NCBI RefSeq assembly: GCF_001557535.2
Contig: NZ_CP014310.1
Location: forward strand, 310,001-374,000
Source: Burkholderia sp. PAMC 26561
Lineage (GTDB): Bacteria; Pseudomonadota; Gammaproteobacteria; Burkholderiales; Burkholderiaceae
Length of the DNA stretch: 64,000 nucleotides
Direction of reading: 5' to 3'
Part shown: positions 28,420-38,403 of the stretch, piece by piece
How positions within the stretch are numbered: position 1 is the first letter of the stretch
Layout: every line of letters starts with the position of its first letter
Program-made: the position numbers and the translations under genes
The notes under the pieces: generated by a model
Told to the model about the DNA's origin: nothing
Database searches by the model: none
Seen by the model: only the letters and a program-made list of their open reading frames with translations

Positions 28420-30084
28420 GTGAGCCAGGTTAGTGATGCGGGCACGACAGGAAAGATTGGAGGTATCGGCCACCAGCGAAAAGTAATTATAGGAGCTACG
28501 GTAGGCACCATCTTCGAATGGTATGACTTTTTCCTTTATATTTCTGTAGCTTCGGTCATAGCTACCAAATTCTTTTCCAACAACAATCCCGCATCGGCCG
28601 AAATTTTTGCGCTCCTGACGTTTGCTACGGGGTACCTGGTGCGGCCGTTCGGCGCCTTGTTTTTCGGGCGCCTTGGGGACTTGGTTGGTCGCAAACATAC
28701 CTTTCTGGCTACCATTCTGATCATGGGCTGTTCCACAATCGCGATAGGCCTGCTGCCCACGTATGCGACGGTGGGCATACTCGCACCATCGCTGCTGACT
28801 GGAATGCGCATGCTGCAGGGGCTTGCCTTAGGCGGCGAATACGGAGGCGCTGCTACCTATATTGCCGAGCATGCACCTGCTGGCCAACGCGGAGCAAGCA
28901 CTGCATGGCTGCAGATCTCGGCAACGCTGGGATTTGCTTTGTCGGTGCTGGTGGTGCTTGGCACTCGGACGCTGCTTACCGAAGAACAATACGCGATATG
29001 GGGCTGGCGAGTGCTCTTTCTGATCTCCATCGTGCCGCTAGCAATCTCTGTTTGGATTCGGCTAAAGCTGGAGGAGTCCCCAATGTTCCTCGAGATGAAG
29101 CGGCAAGGCACGTTGTCCAAGGCGCCGATCCGGGAGACTCTTGGCCAATGGCCAAATGCGCGCCGCATCTTGATCGCCATGTTTGGAATGGTAGCGCCGC
29201 AAAGCGTCCTGCTGGTCGGCGCGCAGATTTATTCACTTGTGTTTCTCGTTAACACTATAAAGGTCGACGTACAGATCGCAAACTTCGTGATACTTACGGC
29301 ACTGATGCTCGGGCTACCGTCATTTATATGGAGCGGCAAGCTAAGCGACCGACTCGGCACCAAACCTTTCATCGTAGGTGCATGCCTGCTCGGAGCACTG
29401 ACCTACTTACCGCTTTATAAGGCTTTGACATTTTATGCAAACCCCGCGCTGTACGTAGCTCAGCAAACCGTGCCAGTGTTAGTCGTGGCCGACCCCGCAG
29501 AATGCTCGCTTCAGTTTAATCCGATAGGTAGGTCCAAACGCACGTCGGGGTGCGACATCGTCAAAGACGCGTTGGTGCGCACTGGCGCACCTTACTCGAA
29601 CCGTGCAGCGGCACCAGGAAGCGTCGCAATCGTCTACGTCGGAGGCCAGGTAATTGCATTGGCTGTACCCGGTAAGCAGTCCGACGCTCGCGCCTTTGGT
29701 GAACGTCTGACGCGCGCTTTGACTCGGGCCGGTTACCCGGCGCATGCCGACAAAAGCGCAATGAACTACCCGATGATTATCTTGATTCTGGCGTGCCTGA
29801 GCAGCATCGCCGGAATGATTTTTGGGCCGCTCGCCTCGGCAATGACCTCTTTCTTTCCTGCTCGGATTCGCTATACCTCGGTGTCATTCAGCTATCACGT
29901 CGGCAACGGATTATTCGGCGGGTTAATGCCCGCGATTTCGGCCGCGATCCAGATCAGCACGGGCAATATCTATGGCGGCGTTTGGTACACGGTGGCTGTA
30001 GTGGGGGTGACCTTCTTTGTTGCATTGCTATTCCTGCCTTCGCAACACTCGCTTGCGAAAGAAGCGCTCGTGTCACGGATCTAG
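28420..30084 (+). CDS. MFS transporter, metabolite:H+ symporter (MHS) family, with large extra loop
   Basis: 554-residue inner-membrane symporter. The N-terminus (GATVGTIFEWYDFFLYISVA, then GYLVRPFGALFFGRLGDLVGRK) is the MHS signature shared by carriers of citrate, ketoglutarate, shikimate and proline. Between about residues 345 and 450 is a hydrophilic insertion of roughly 100 residues with cysteines (ADPAECSLQFNP, TSGCDIVKDALV) that splits the usual late helices; I recall similar long members of this family, so it is probably native. GTG start at 28420 with AGGAGG upstream. Probable importer for the substrate of the next two hydrolases. Confidence 0.88.
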   Translation: MSQVSDAGTTGKIGGIGHQRKVIIGATVGTIFEWYDFFLYISVASVIATKFFSNNNPASAEIFALLTFATGYLVRPFGALFFGRLGDLVGRKHTFLATILIMGCSTIAIGLLPTYATVGILAPSLLTGMRMLQGLALGGEYGGAATYIAEHAPAGQRGASTAWLQISATLGFALSVLVVLGTRTLLTEEQYAIWGWRVLFLISIVPLAISVWIRLKLEESPMFLEMKRQGTLSKAPIRETLGQWPNARRILIAMFGMVAPQSVLLVGAQIYSLVFLVNTIKVDVQIANFVILTALMLGLPSFIWSGKLSDRLGTKPFIVGACLLGALTYLPLYKALTFYANPALYVAQQTVPVLVVADPAECSLQFNPIGRSKRTSGCDIVKDALVRTGAPYSNRAAAPGSVAIVYVGGQVIALAVPGKQSDARAFGERLTRALTRAGYPAHADKSAMNYPMIILILACLSSIAGMIFGPLASAMTSFFPARIRYTSVSFSYHVGNGLFGGLMPAISAAIQISTGNIYGGVWYTVAVVGVTFFVALLFLPSQHSLAKEALVSRI

Positions 30085-30109
30085 GTCAGCAGCCTTCCCA
30101 GAGATTGGT

Positions 30110-30143
30110 GCCGGGACGGCAAAGAGGCCGGCCGGTTTTTTTT
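30110..30143 (+). terminator. Possible rho-independent terminator after the MHS gene
   Basis: GCCGG at 30110 can pair with CCGGC at 30128, followed by CGG and eight T residues. The stem is short and the loop long, so the call is tentative. It lies between the transporter stop and the hydrolase start. Confidence 0.4.
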
Positions 30144-30181
30144 CACGCAGTCGCTTTTAAAAACGACAGGAATTTGCATCT

Positions 30182-31051
30182 ATGTTTGGACATCATTTCG
30201 GCGACACATCGGTAACTCGGGTCGTGGAGCAACACGGTGCTGGGTTCGCGCCCGACTTCCTGTTTCCTGATTGGGATCCGGAAGTGCTGGCTGCCCATCG
30301 ACAACTGATGGTGCCTGACTGTTTCGATGAGGCTCAACATAAATTTATCGCCAGCATTCACACTTGGGTGGTTAAGACGCGCCATCACACCATCCTGATC
30401 GACAGTTGTGGTGGTAATCACAAGAACCGCCCCGAATTGCCGCGCTTTCATCAACAAAATTACCCGTTTCTCGAGCGGTTGGCTGAGGCCGGGGTATCGC
30501 CGGAATCGGTTGATTATGTGATGTGTACGCATCTGCACGTGGACCATTGCGGCTGGAATACACAACTTGTGGATGGGCGTTGGGTTCCGACCTTTCCCAA
30601 TGCCAGGTACATCTTTTCCAAGGCTGAGTACGATTTCTGGAGCCGAACGGTTGGCGAGAGCGGCTTTAATGCGAACGTATTCGAGGACAGTGTTTTGCCG
30701 GTAATCCAAAGCCAGCAAGCAGACATCATCGATGGGACAGCCGCCGTGGGTGACCAGTTACGCATACATCCGACGCCAGGCCACAGTATTGGGCACATCT
30801 CGATCGAATTGGTGAGCGACGGGGGACGCGGCATTTTTAGCGGCGACATCATGCACCAGCCGCTACAAGTGTTCCAACCCAACTGGAACAGCCGCTTTTG
30901 CGATGATCCTGCAATGGCGAGAGTGTCGCGGCAATGGTTGCTGGAGTATGCGCTGGAGCACGGAACCACAATTTTCACCAGTCATTTCGGCAACAGTTCG
31001 GCTGGCAACGTCAGCCGGCGTGGTGATCTGTTCGATTGGACCTTTATCTAA
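30182..31051 (+). CDS. Metallo-beta-lactamase-fold hydrolase
   Basis: 289-residue cytosolic zinc hydrolase. The zinc motif THLHVDHCGW lies near residue 115, a further histidine in TPGHSIGHI near 200, the bridging aspartate in IFSGDIMHQP near 222, and the last histidine in TSHFG near 272. The layout resembles AHL- and other lactonases. Substrate unknown; in this locus it is followed after 17 bases by an alpha/beta hydrolase gene, so the pair probably cleaves an ester or lactone imported by the MHS carrier. Confidence 0.85.
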   Translation: MFGHHFGDTSVTRVVEQHGAGFAPDFLFPDWDPEVLAAHRQLMVPDCFDEAQHKFIASIHTWVVKTRHHTILIDSCGGNHKNRPELPRFHQQNYPFLERLAEAGVSPESVDYVMCTHLHVDHCGWNTQLVDGRWVPTFPNARYIFSKAEYDFWSRTVGESGFNANVFEDSVLPVIQSQQADIIDGTAAVGDQLRIHPTPGHSIGHISIELVSDGGRGIFSGDIMHQPLQVFQPNWNSRFCDDPAMARVSRQWLLEYALEHGTTIFTSHFGNSSAGNVSRRGDLFDWTFI

Positions 31052-31068
31052 ATACAAAGGAGCGCTAT

Positions 31069-32052
31069 ATGCCATTTGCCACTATAACGAACATAGTCTC
31101 TGAGGAGACAATGATTCAAAGTGACACCAGTAACGTTCGGCTGTTCGTGCGTAATAAGCGGCGCGATGATGTGAAACACTTCCCCAGTCAGAAGATCCTA
31201 CTCTTTGTGTCGGGATCAACCTACCCGGCCTCGACCTCGTTCGACTTACGTCTCGATGGCGTCTCGTGGATGGACCAACTTGCCGCAAAAGGCTATGACA
31301 CGTATCTGGTCGACGTGCGCGGCTATGGCCGCTCGGACTGCCCGGCGGAGATGAGCCAACCGGCTGAACAGAACCCGCCGGCGGTACGTACATCGATAGC
31401 AGTGCGCGACGTAGGCGCTGCTGTGGCTTATGTTCAGGCGCGCACCGGGGCGATGCGGATTAACCTGATTGGCTGGTCGTGGGGAAGCACGCTAATGGCG
31501 AGCTATACCGCAGAGAACAACGACCGTGTCCATAAACTGACGCTGCTTGCTCCTCAGTGGCTGCGTGAGGGACCTAGCATGGCCGACAGCGGTGGTCCGC
31601 TGGGGGCCTATCGCGTGGTTCAGCGGACTGCAGCGCGCGCGCGCTGGCTAAACGGGGTACCTGAGCACGCGCGTGGGACCTTGCTGCCCACTGCGTGGTT
31701 TAACACTTGGGCCGACGCCACTTTCACCGAGCCCACGCCTGGTGACACGAACGGGGCGACCCAACTGCGGGCGCCGAATGGCACGGTGTTAGACAGCCGT
31801 GAGTACTGGGCTGCCGGCAAGGCCCTTTATAACCCTGCGGAGATTAGAGTGCCAGTCCTGATTGTGCATGCCGATTGGGATCGTGATTGCCCAATCGAGA
31901 TGTCACGCACTGTGTTTTCCAAGCTCACTAACGCACCCTACAGGCGTTGGGTGGAGATTGGCGAGGGCACCCACTCGGTATTGATGGAAAAAAACCGCTG
32001 GCAAGTGTTCGCTGCGGTGCAGGCGTTCTTAGACGAACAAGCACCCGTTTGA
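31069..32052 (+). CDS. Alpha/beta hydrolase
   Basis: 327 residues. The nucleophile elbow is GWSWGS (about residue 141), the oxyanion region lies in LLFVSGSTYPAS, the catalytic acid is probably in LIVHADWDRDCP and the histidine in GEGTHSVLME. The HAD-W and GTHS layout fits esterases and acyl hydrolases. ATG 31069 follows AAGGAG. It forms a tight pair with the upstream metallo-hydrolase gene; a porin gene follows after 284 bases, completing an uptake-and-hydrolysis locus. Confidence 0.87.
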   Translation: MPFATITNIVSEETMIQSDTSNVRLFVRNKRRDDVKHFPSQKILLFVSGSTYPASTSFDLRLDGVSWMDQLAAKGYDTYLVDVRGYGRSDCPAEMSQPAEQNPPAVRTSIAVRDVGAAVAYVQARTGAMRINLIGWSWGSTLMASYTAENNDRVHKLTLLAPQWLREGPSMADSGGPLGAYRVVQRTAARARWLNGVPEHARGTLLPTAWFNTWADATFTEPTPGDTNGATQLRAPNGTVLDSREYWAAGKALYNPAEIRVPVLIVHADWDRDCPIEMSRTVFSKLTNAPYRRWVEIGEGTHSVLMEKNRWQVFAAVQAFLDEQAPV

Positions 32053-32336
32053 AAAAAGCAAAACCCTAATTACTGGAAAGATTGCATGCGTGCTTGCGGG
32101 TCCGCTGCAGTTGCGCTTGCAGTCACTCGGCTCTACAGTTCTGCGCGGAACCGAGCCCAAAGCGTGGTGCGGATTTGGGACCGTAGTGCTTTTTATGTAT
32201 GGCCGTAAGGTGTCGATTAGTAGAGGAATGTAACTACCACAAATAGGTAGTACCCCGAATCAACATAAAAGCTGTTTAGTAAGGTCGCCGACCGATTAAA
32301 AAAATTCAGGCGAACACTCCCTCAAGGAGAAGGAAA

Positions 32337-33467
32337 ATGGTTCGTACACGACGTATAAGTAACGTGGTTCGAGCGGCTGCAGCGCTGATTATGGTGGGTG
32401 CCAGTCATGCACAAGCTCAAAGTAGCGTTACCCTCTACGGTATCATTTCGACCAGCCTGCAGTACGCGAGTAACTCGGGCGGCAACCGGCAGTATGCACT
32501 TGCGAGTGGCACCTATCAGCTGCCGCGTTGGGGCTTGTTGGGCCGCGAAGACTTGGGGGGGAGGCTTGCAGCGGTGTTTCGGTTGGAGAACGGTTTTTCA
32601 ATAACAAATGGTAGCCTCAGTCAGGGCGGCCGAATGTTTGGTCGTTACGCATATGTGGGTTTGTCCGACGCGCGACTGGGTACAGTTACACTAGGCCGCC
32701 AGCCAGATGAGATGTCCACACAGATGTCATTTTCGGAGTCCGGCAATACGTTTGGCTCAATAGGTACGCACATCGGCGACAACGACAATATGTATCTCAC
32801 GGTGCGCCTGAATAACTCCGCACGTTATATGAGTCCGAGCTGGCGCGGCTTGTCGTTTGCTGCGCAATATGCCTTTTCGAACGCTGATAACTTCGCACAA
32901 AACCGTGCATACAGTGGCGGGACAACCTATCAGAACGGACCGCTCAAGATGGCGGTGGCAATGACCGAAATGAGTGGGCCGGCGCTGGCCGCAAACGCCA
33001 ATGGTGCGGTGGACTCTTCAAATTACGGTCTCTCCTCGCCGTTCGTAAAAAGCTTGAACGAGGCCGCAGTGTTACAGCAGCGGATCATTGGCGCCGGCGC
33101 GACATATGCACTTGGTACGGTGCTGTTCAACGCCAATTACACCGACGTATTGTTCAATTATGCCGACGCGTCTTCCCTGCGGCTTGAGAACGCCGAACTT
33201 GGGATTTCCAAGCGCCTTACCCCCGCTTTGCTGGTTGGCGCGGCCTACTTGTACACATGGGGCAAGTATTCAACTGATATTAAGCCACACTATCAACAAG
33301 TCAACATCGGCCTAGATTATGCGCTGAGCGTCAAAACCGATCTATTTGCCGCAGCGATATTTCAGCGAGCTGGGGGATCGGCGTCGTATGCGCAGATCTA
33401 CAGTCTGTCGCGCTCATCATCACATAGCCAAACAGCTTTGGAATCTGGCATCCGAGTGCGCTTCTAG
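32337..33467 (+). CDS. Outer-membrane trimeric porin, Burkholderia type
   Basis: 376-residue precursor with a signal peptide ending SHAQA-QSSVTLYG, motifs LLGREDLGGRLAAVFRLENGF and FGRYAYVG, and a terminal RVRF barrel signal. GGAGAAGG precedes the ATG. The 284-base gap before it (32053-32336) is AT-rich and holds no gene; a separate promoter is likely there. It is placed at the end of the MHS-hydrolase locus and probably serves the same substrate. Confidence 0.92.
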   Translation: MVRTRRISNVVRAAAALIMVGASHAQAQSSVTLYGIISTSLQYASNSGGNRQYALASGTYQLPRWGLLGREDLGGRLAAVFRLENGFSITNGSLSQGGRMFGRYAYVGLSDARLGTVTLGRQPDEMSTQMSFSESGNTFGSIGTHIGDNDNMYLTVRLNNSARYMSPSWRGLSFAAQYAFSNADNFAQNRAYSGGTTYQNGPLKMAVAMTEMSGPALAANANGAVDSSNYGLSSPFVKSLNEAAVLQQRIIGAGATYALGTVLFNANYTDVLFNYADASSLRLENAELGISKRLTPALLVGAAYLYTWGKYSTDIKPHYQQVNIGLDYALSVKTDLFAAAIFQRAGGSASYAQIYSLSRSSSHSQTALESGIRVRF

Positions 33468-33576
33468 TCCCATGACGAACTGCCGTAATGGGGAACAGCC
33501 TCGGACGATGTAGTCTAGTGTGTGCGCCCATGACGCTATCAATCCCACATATTTTGTGAAAGGCTGCCGGCGGCAA

Positions 33577-35147
33577 ATGAAAAATATGACATTGAATAGG
33601 AAACTGGCGTCGGTGATCGCCATGTTGTGGCTCGGCTTGATCGCGATCGGCATCCTTGGAGCATGGCAAAACCGCACCTCCATGATCAATGATCGACGCG
33701 ACCAGCTCAGCACTTTGATCGACGAGGCTTATATGACGACTGAGCATTACGCCGACCTCGTTAAAAACAAGATGATGAGCGAAAACGAAGCAAAGCGTCT
33801 CGCGCTCGACTCATTGATAGCCGCGCGATATGGGCCCGATGGCTATATCTCCGTGAGCGACTCGCACGCGATCATACTAATGCATCCGTTCAAGCCCGCG
33901 ATGGTCGGAAAGGACATGTCCTCGTTTGTAGACTCAGGCGGCAACAAGCTTTTCCTCGACATCGCGAAAGCAGGTAATAAGCCGGCCGGCGAGCAGGTAA
34001 TAAGAAGGCCGGCGGATTCGTGAGCTACCTGTGGGCGAAGCCGGGCAGCGGACAGTCCGTAGGCAAGATGGGTTTTGCAAAACACTATGCGCCGTGGGAC
34101 TGGTACATATCGACGGGCATGTACACGGACGACATCGACGATGCTTTCCGGGCAAGCTCGTGGCACCGGTTCGCTATTACCGGCGTGCTGGGGCTGGCAT
34201 CGCTGGTCATGATGATGATTTTGCGCAGCATCAAGCGCGAGCTTGGAGGTGATCCGGCGACCGCTGTACACGCCGCGCAACGCATCTCTCGCGGCGACCT
34301 GACCAAGGTCGTCCAGGCGGTCGTTGGCGATGTAACCAGCTTGATTTACGAACTTGGCCAAATGCAGAAAGGTCTTGTCGATACGTTCACGCGCGTGCGC
34401 AGCGGCGCCAAAAACATCTACGTGGCCGCGTCCGAGATCGCTGCCGACAACACCGATTTGTCGCAACGCACGGAAAAACAAGCCGCCGCGCTGGTGCAAA
34501 CGGCATCGAGCATGGACGAGATGACCGCGAACGTGAAGCACAACTCGGAGAGCGCGACGCAGCCCGCAAAACTCGCGAGCCAGGCAGTTGACGTGGCGCA
34601 ACGCGGCAGCGGCGTGGTCGAGGAAGTGATCCTCACCATGACGCGCATCACCGAGAGCTCGAAGCAGATTGGCGACATCATCGGCGTGATCGATGGAATT
34701 TCTTTTCAGACTAACATCCTTGCGCTGAATGCGGCAGTTGAAGCCGCGCGCGCAGGCGAGCAAGGGCGCGGTTTCGCAGTAGTCGCGTCCGACGTGCGGA
34801 GTCTCGCGCAACGCTCGGCGACGGCGGCCAAGGAGATCAAGGCATTGATCGAGACCTCGACGCATACAGTCCAGGAAGGCGCATCGCTCGTGACGAATGC
34901 GGGATCGACCATGACGGAGATTTCGACATCGGTACGCCGCGTGAACGAGATCCTCAATAAAATCAGTAACGCTTCTCGCGAGCAAAGCGCGGTTATCGAA
35001 CAGGTTAACCGGGCCGTGGGCGAATTGGACCAGGTGACGCAGCAGAATGCGGCGCTGGTCGAGCAAGCCGCAGCAGCGGCGCATTCGCTGAAAGATCAGG
35101 TCGATGGATTGCGCGAGGCAGTGGGAATCTTTGCGTTGCCTGCTTAA
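33577..35147 (+). pseudogene. Methyl-accepting chemotaxis protein broken by a 23-bp duplication
   Basis: Inner-membrane chemoreceptor. Part one has a membrane anchor (LASVIAMLWLGLIAIGILG) and a single Cache-type periplasmic domain (YGPDGYISVSDSHAIILMHP). The frame is lost at 33970-34015. Part two continues with [20 protein letters not shown], the second membrane span, a HAMP region and the full signalling tip ([20 protein letters not shown]). Deleting one 23-base repeat unit restores [16 protein letters not shown], the family sequence, so the gene is broken only by the duplication. It sits between two catabolic loci and probably sensed one of their substrates. Confidence 0.85.
33970..34015 (+). 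repeat. 23-bp imperfect tandem duplication inside the chemoreceptor gene
   Basis: Two adjacent 23-base units, each beginning GCAGGTAATAAG and ending GGCCGGCG plus one base, differing at three positions. Since 23 is not a multiple of three, the duplication shifts the frame. Confidence 0.9.
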
Positions 35148-35933
35148 TATCCATAGGGTTGACCGGTGTCCGCGCGAAGCAAACACTCGAGCATGCTAGC
35201 GCTTGAATATACATGCACGACAGCCGCTTCGTCTTCGATCAGCGAGCCGATCACCTTGCCGCTCGCTGACCTGCTGCAGAAACTTCTCTGCAAGGCCACG
35301 AGAACGATAACGTTAAATTCTCGGTAATCACAAGTAACCGCGTTTCCAACATCGCATACACCACGCGCCCCATTTTCTACGCCAATAGATGGCGCTCAAG
35401 CACATGGCGCACGTTTGCAAGTTCGTATAGAACGTGCTCCTCAACGACTGCGCCGGCGAATGACTGCGCGCAGCGAGCGCAGCCTCCCGCACTCGGCATG
35501 TTGCGTCGGATCCCCAAATGGTGGCATCGAATTTTTGCCAGCGGCAGCGATCGCGTTGCCATTTCCGTCAGCCATAATCGTAGCAAACAGATGGCGTCAG
35601 TCACGCTTCAATTTGTCCGACAGCGCAATGACATCGCGAAGCAGGTCCATATCGCGCGGCAGTCGAGAGGCTGGCGCAGTCGATATAGTTAATGTCCTGC
35701 TGTCGACCGGCCAGATCAATGCCGTTCAGTGGAAGCTCATGAGCGCGCTGCCGGTGACCGCGACCGGTGTAATCAGCTTGTCTGCCCAGTTCGCCTCCTA
35801 GACGCGCATGCGACTATGAATGCTTCAATAGCTTACCCGACGGCACGATCACCGGCATGTCCGATCCAGGTCGCCCGCTTCACGGTATCCTCGAACGTCA
35901 TCTTCGGGAGAAAACGTTCGGGCTGATGCTGGC
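35148..35933. other. No recognisable gene
   Basis: About 790 bases between the chemoreceptor and a LysR gene. Short frames exist on both strands (the longest about 128 codons) but none shows a family motif or a plausible ribosome site. It may be a decayed gene. Confidence 0.45.
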
Positions 35934-36854
35934 TCACTCGTTACGGAAGAAACTCATCTCCTGAAGCACCCTATGCAGCCGTTGTAACGCGGCGGAAAAG
36001 ATCCGGTCGGCCCGCACTATTAACTGGATTTCGGCAGATTTAAAGATCGCGTTCTCTACCGGTAGCGCAACCAATTCTCCAGCCGCCACTTCGTTTGCCA
36101 CAGCGCGCGCCGACATGAACGTCACACCCAGCCGGGCTTGCACGTGGTTCTTCAGCATGGCCAGGGAATTCGTCGTTAAGATAGGGACGAACTCTATCTT
36201 CTCCGCGAACTCCGCGGCCCCGACCAGTTTGCGCAAGCCGAAGCTCTCGGACATCAGCGCTACCTGGTAAGGCAATACGTCCCTCAGGCTTAACGGACCC
36301 GAATGCAACGCGAGAGGGTGACCGGGCCACGCTATTAGGCAAACCGGTTGCTTACGCGTCTTCAATACGCGAATGGTGGAGTCCTGCGGCGCGCAATACG
36401 CGATGCCGATATGAGCTTCGTCGTCCGATACCATGCGGACCACCTCATGGCCGCTGACCTGCTCCAGCGTCACGTTGATCTTTGGATACTTTTGGCAAAA
36501 CTCGCCGCGTAAAACCGTACCAAGCTCTTCAAGGAAACCCTCGCCGGCCACGATGCGGATCTCCCCGCGCTGCAATCCTTTCAGTTCGGCAAGGCGCGCT
36601 AGCAAGGTTTCTTCGCTCGCACGGCGCTCGCGACAGTGATCGAGCACCAGCGCTGCGGATTCCGTTGGTACCACACCGCGTCCGCGGCGTTCGAGCAACT
36701 TGCAGGCTAGTTCGATTTCGAGTTGCTGGATTTGCCGGCTGACAACAGAAGGCTCGACGTCTAGAAAATCTGCCGCTGCGCGAAGCGACCCCCGTGACAC
36801 AGTTTCATAAAAATAGCGCAGCCGCCGCTCATTTAAACCTAAATTGCCGCGCAT
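35934..36854 (-). CDS. LysR-family transcriptional regulator
   Basis: 306 residues with the winged helix LNERRLRYFYETVSRGSLRAAA and VEPSVVSRQIQQLEIELACK, followed by a co-inducer domain (GEIRIVAGEGFLEELGTVL). Divergent from the MFS-M20-MHS-porin run that starts at 37032, with a 177-base shared gap (an AT-rich stretch at 36855-36940 probably holds the promoters). It is the likely regulator of that operon, responding to the substrate or its hydrolysis product. Confidence 0.9.
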   Translation of the reverse strand: MRGNLGLNERRLRYFYETVSRGSLRAAADFLDVEPSVVSRQIQQLEIELACKLLERRGRGVVPTESAALVLDHCRERRASEETLLARLAELKGLQRGEIRIVAGEGFLEELGTVLRGEFCQKYPKINVTLEQVSGHEVVRMVSDDEAHIGIAYCAPQDSTIRVLKTRKQPVCLIAWPGHPLALHSGPLSLRDVLPYQVALMSESFGLRKLVGAAEFAEKIEFVPILTTNSLAMLKNHVQARLGVTFMSARAVANEVAAGELVALPVENAIFKSAEIQLIVRADRIFSAALQRLHRVLQEMSFFRNE

Positions 36855-37031
36855 CGTCTATCGCTCCAAATATGCTTATCGTTGCTTTGCAGTCAACAAA
36901 AGTCTACCAATATCGACATTGATTGGCATTTTTTGTGTCTACAGACTAGAGGCCTGCAGAAAGCCAACTCCCTGTATCTAGTGGGACAGGCGGCACAGAC
37001 AGCCATTTAAAATCCGTTGGAGGATGAGGCC

Positions 37032-38351
37032 ATGGAGAGTTTCAAGGCACCACTGGTGCCGGCGTGCGATATCCGTGACGCGCTCGCTGCGATCTACCGT
37101 AGGATTAGCTGGCGGATTTTGCCGTTTCTCCTGTCCTGCTATGTGTTGGCATACCTCGACCGCGTAAACATTAGTTTCGCCAAGCTGCAGATGCAGCAAC
37201 AACTTGGCATGAGCGACGCTGTGTATGGCTTGGGTGCTGGCGTCTTTTTCCTCGGCTATATGTTGTTCGAAGTGCCGAGCAACCTGCTGCTCGCCAGAGT
37301 TGGCGCCCGCAAGACAATTAGCCGGATCATGGTGATGTGGGGGCTGACATCGGCCTGCACGATATTCGTCCACGACACGGGTACCTTCTATATCCTGCGT
37401 TTCTTGCTCGGTGTGTTTGAAGCCGGCTTCGCACCGGGCATGATTTTCTATCTAACTTACTGGTATCCGGAGTCGCGCCGCGCCCGCGTCATGGCAGTGG
37501 TGCTGATGGCCGGCCCGGTCGCCGGGATCGTCGGCGGACCGCTTTCAACATGGATCATGACCGTCTGCGCGGGCTTGCATGGATTGGCTGGTTGGCAATG
37601 GCTGTTTTTGCTGGAAGGCTCACCGTGCATTCTGCTCGGCGCCGCTGCGCTGGTTTTTCTCGACGATACCCCGCAGCAGGCGCGCTGGCTGTCGGATGAG
37701 GACAAAGCCCACGTCACGCAAGACATCGGGCAGTCGGCACGTCCGGGTGTGCATAGCAGCTTCGGCGCCGCGCTCAAGGATGGTCGCGTTTACCTGATGG
37801 CATTCAGCTATTTCTGCTTGATTTGCGGCCTGTACACAATCAGTTTCTGGCTGCCGACGTTGTTGAGGACGGCTGGAGTCAAGGATGCGCTCTTGCTTGG
37901 TCGCTATGCTGCTTTGCCCTATCTGGTGACGGTGGCGGCCGTACCGGTGTTTGCACGCCGATCCGACCGGCTCCGGGAGCGGTGCCTGCATAGCGCGCTG
38001 CCCGCGATCGCGGGGGCACTAAGCTTGATCGCCGCGGCGTACATGACGCGTAGCCTCATCGGATCAATCATCAGCATGACGGTTGCGACAACCTGCATTT
38101 ACGCTGCCTATGTGGTGTTCTGGGCGATACCGACGGCATATCTAAAGGGCGCTGCCGCAGCTGGCGGCATCGCACTCATCAACAGCATGGGACTACTTGG
38201 TGGCTTTATCAGTCCAGTGTTGATCGGCTGGCTCAAGACGCTCACCGGTTCACTGCAGATCGGGTTGATTGTGATGGCCACGCTTCTAGTGGTGGGCGCG
38301 ATTTCGATCCTGCTAAACCGCTTGCCACGAGTGGTTCCGAGGGCCAGCTAA
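37032..38351 (+). CDS. MFS transporter, ACS family
   Basis: 439-residue carrier with 12 predicted spans and the ACS signature LAYLDRVNISFAKLQMQQQ followed by YGLGAGVFFLGYMLFEVPSN. GGAGG precedes the ATG at 37032; a TTG five codons earlier is also in frame. First gene of a run with an amidohydrolase, a second carrier and a porin, so it probably imports the amide or organic acid substrate. Confidence 0.9.
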   Translation: MESFKAPLVPACDIRDALAAIYRRISWRILPFLLSCYVLAYLDRVNISFAKLQMQQQLGMSDAVYGLGAGVFFLGYMLFEVPSNLLLARVGARKTISRIMVMWGLTSACTIFVHDTGTFYILRFLLGVFEAGFAPGMIFYLTYWYPESRRARVMAVVLMAGPVAGIVGGPLSTWIMTVCAGLHGLAGWQWLFLLEGSPCILLGAAALVFLDDTPQQARWLSDEDKAHVTQDIGQSARPGVHSSFGAALKDGRVYLMAFSYFCLICGLYTISFWLPTLLRTAGVKDALLLGRYAALPYLVTVAAVPVFARRSDRLRERCLHSALPAIAGALSLIAAAYMTRSLIGSIISMTVATTCIYAAYVVFWAIPTAYLKGAAAAGGIALINSMGLLGGFISPVLIGWLKTLTGSLQIGLIVMATLLVVGAISILLNRLPRVVPRAS

Positions 38352-38403
38352 GCGATGCACTGACCTCGGTACTGCATTTACACCTAATTGTTATTCAACT
38401 GAC

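Noticed and set aside
33843..35186. 447-codon open frame on the minus strand
   Set aside because: It is antisense to the chemoreceptor gene, arginine- and histidine-rich without motifs, as expected from GC-rich coding DNA read backwards.
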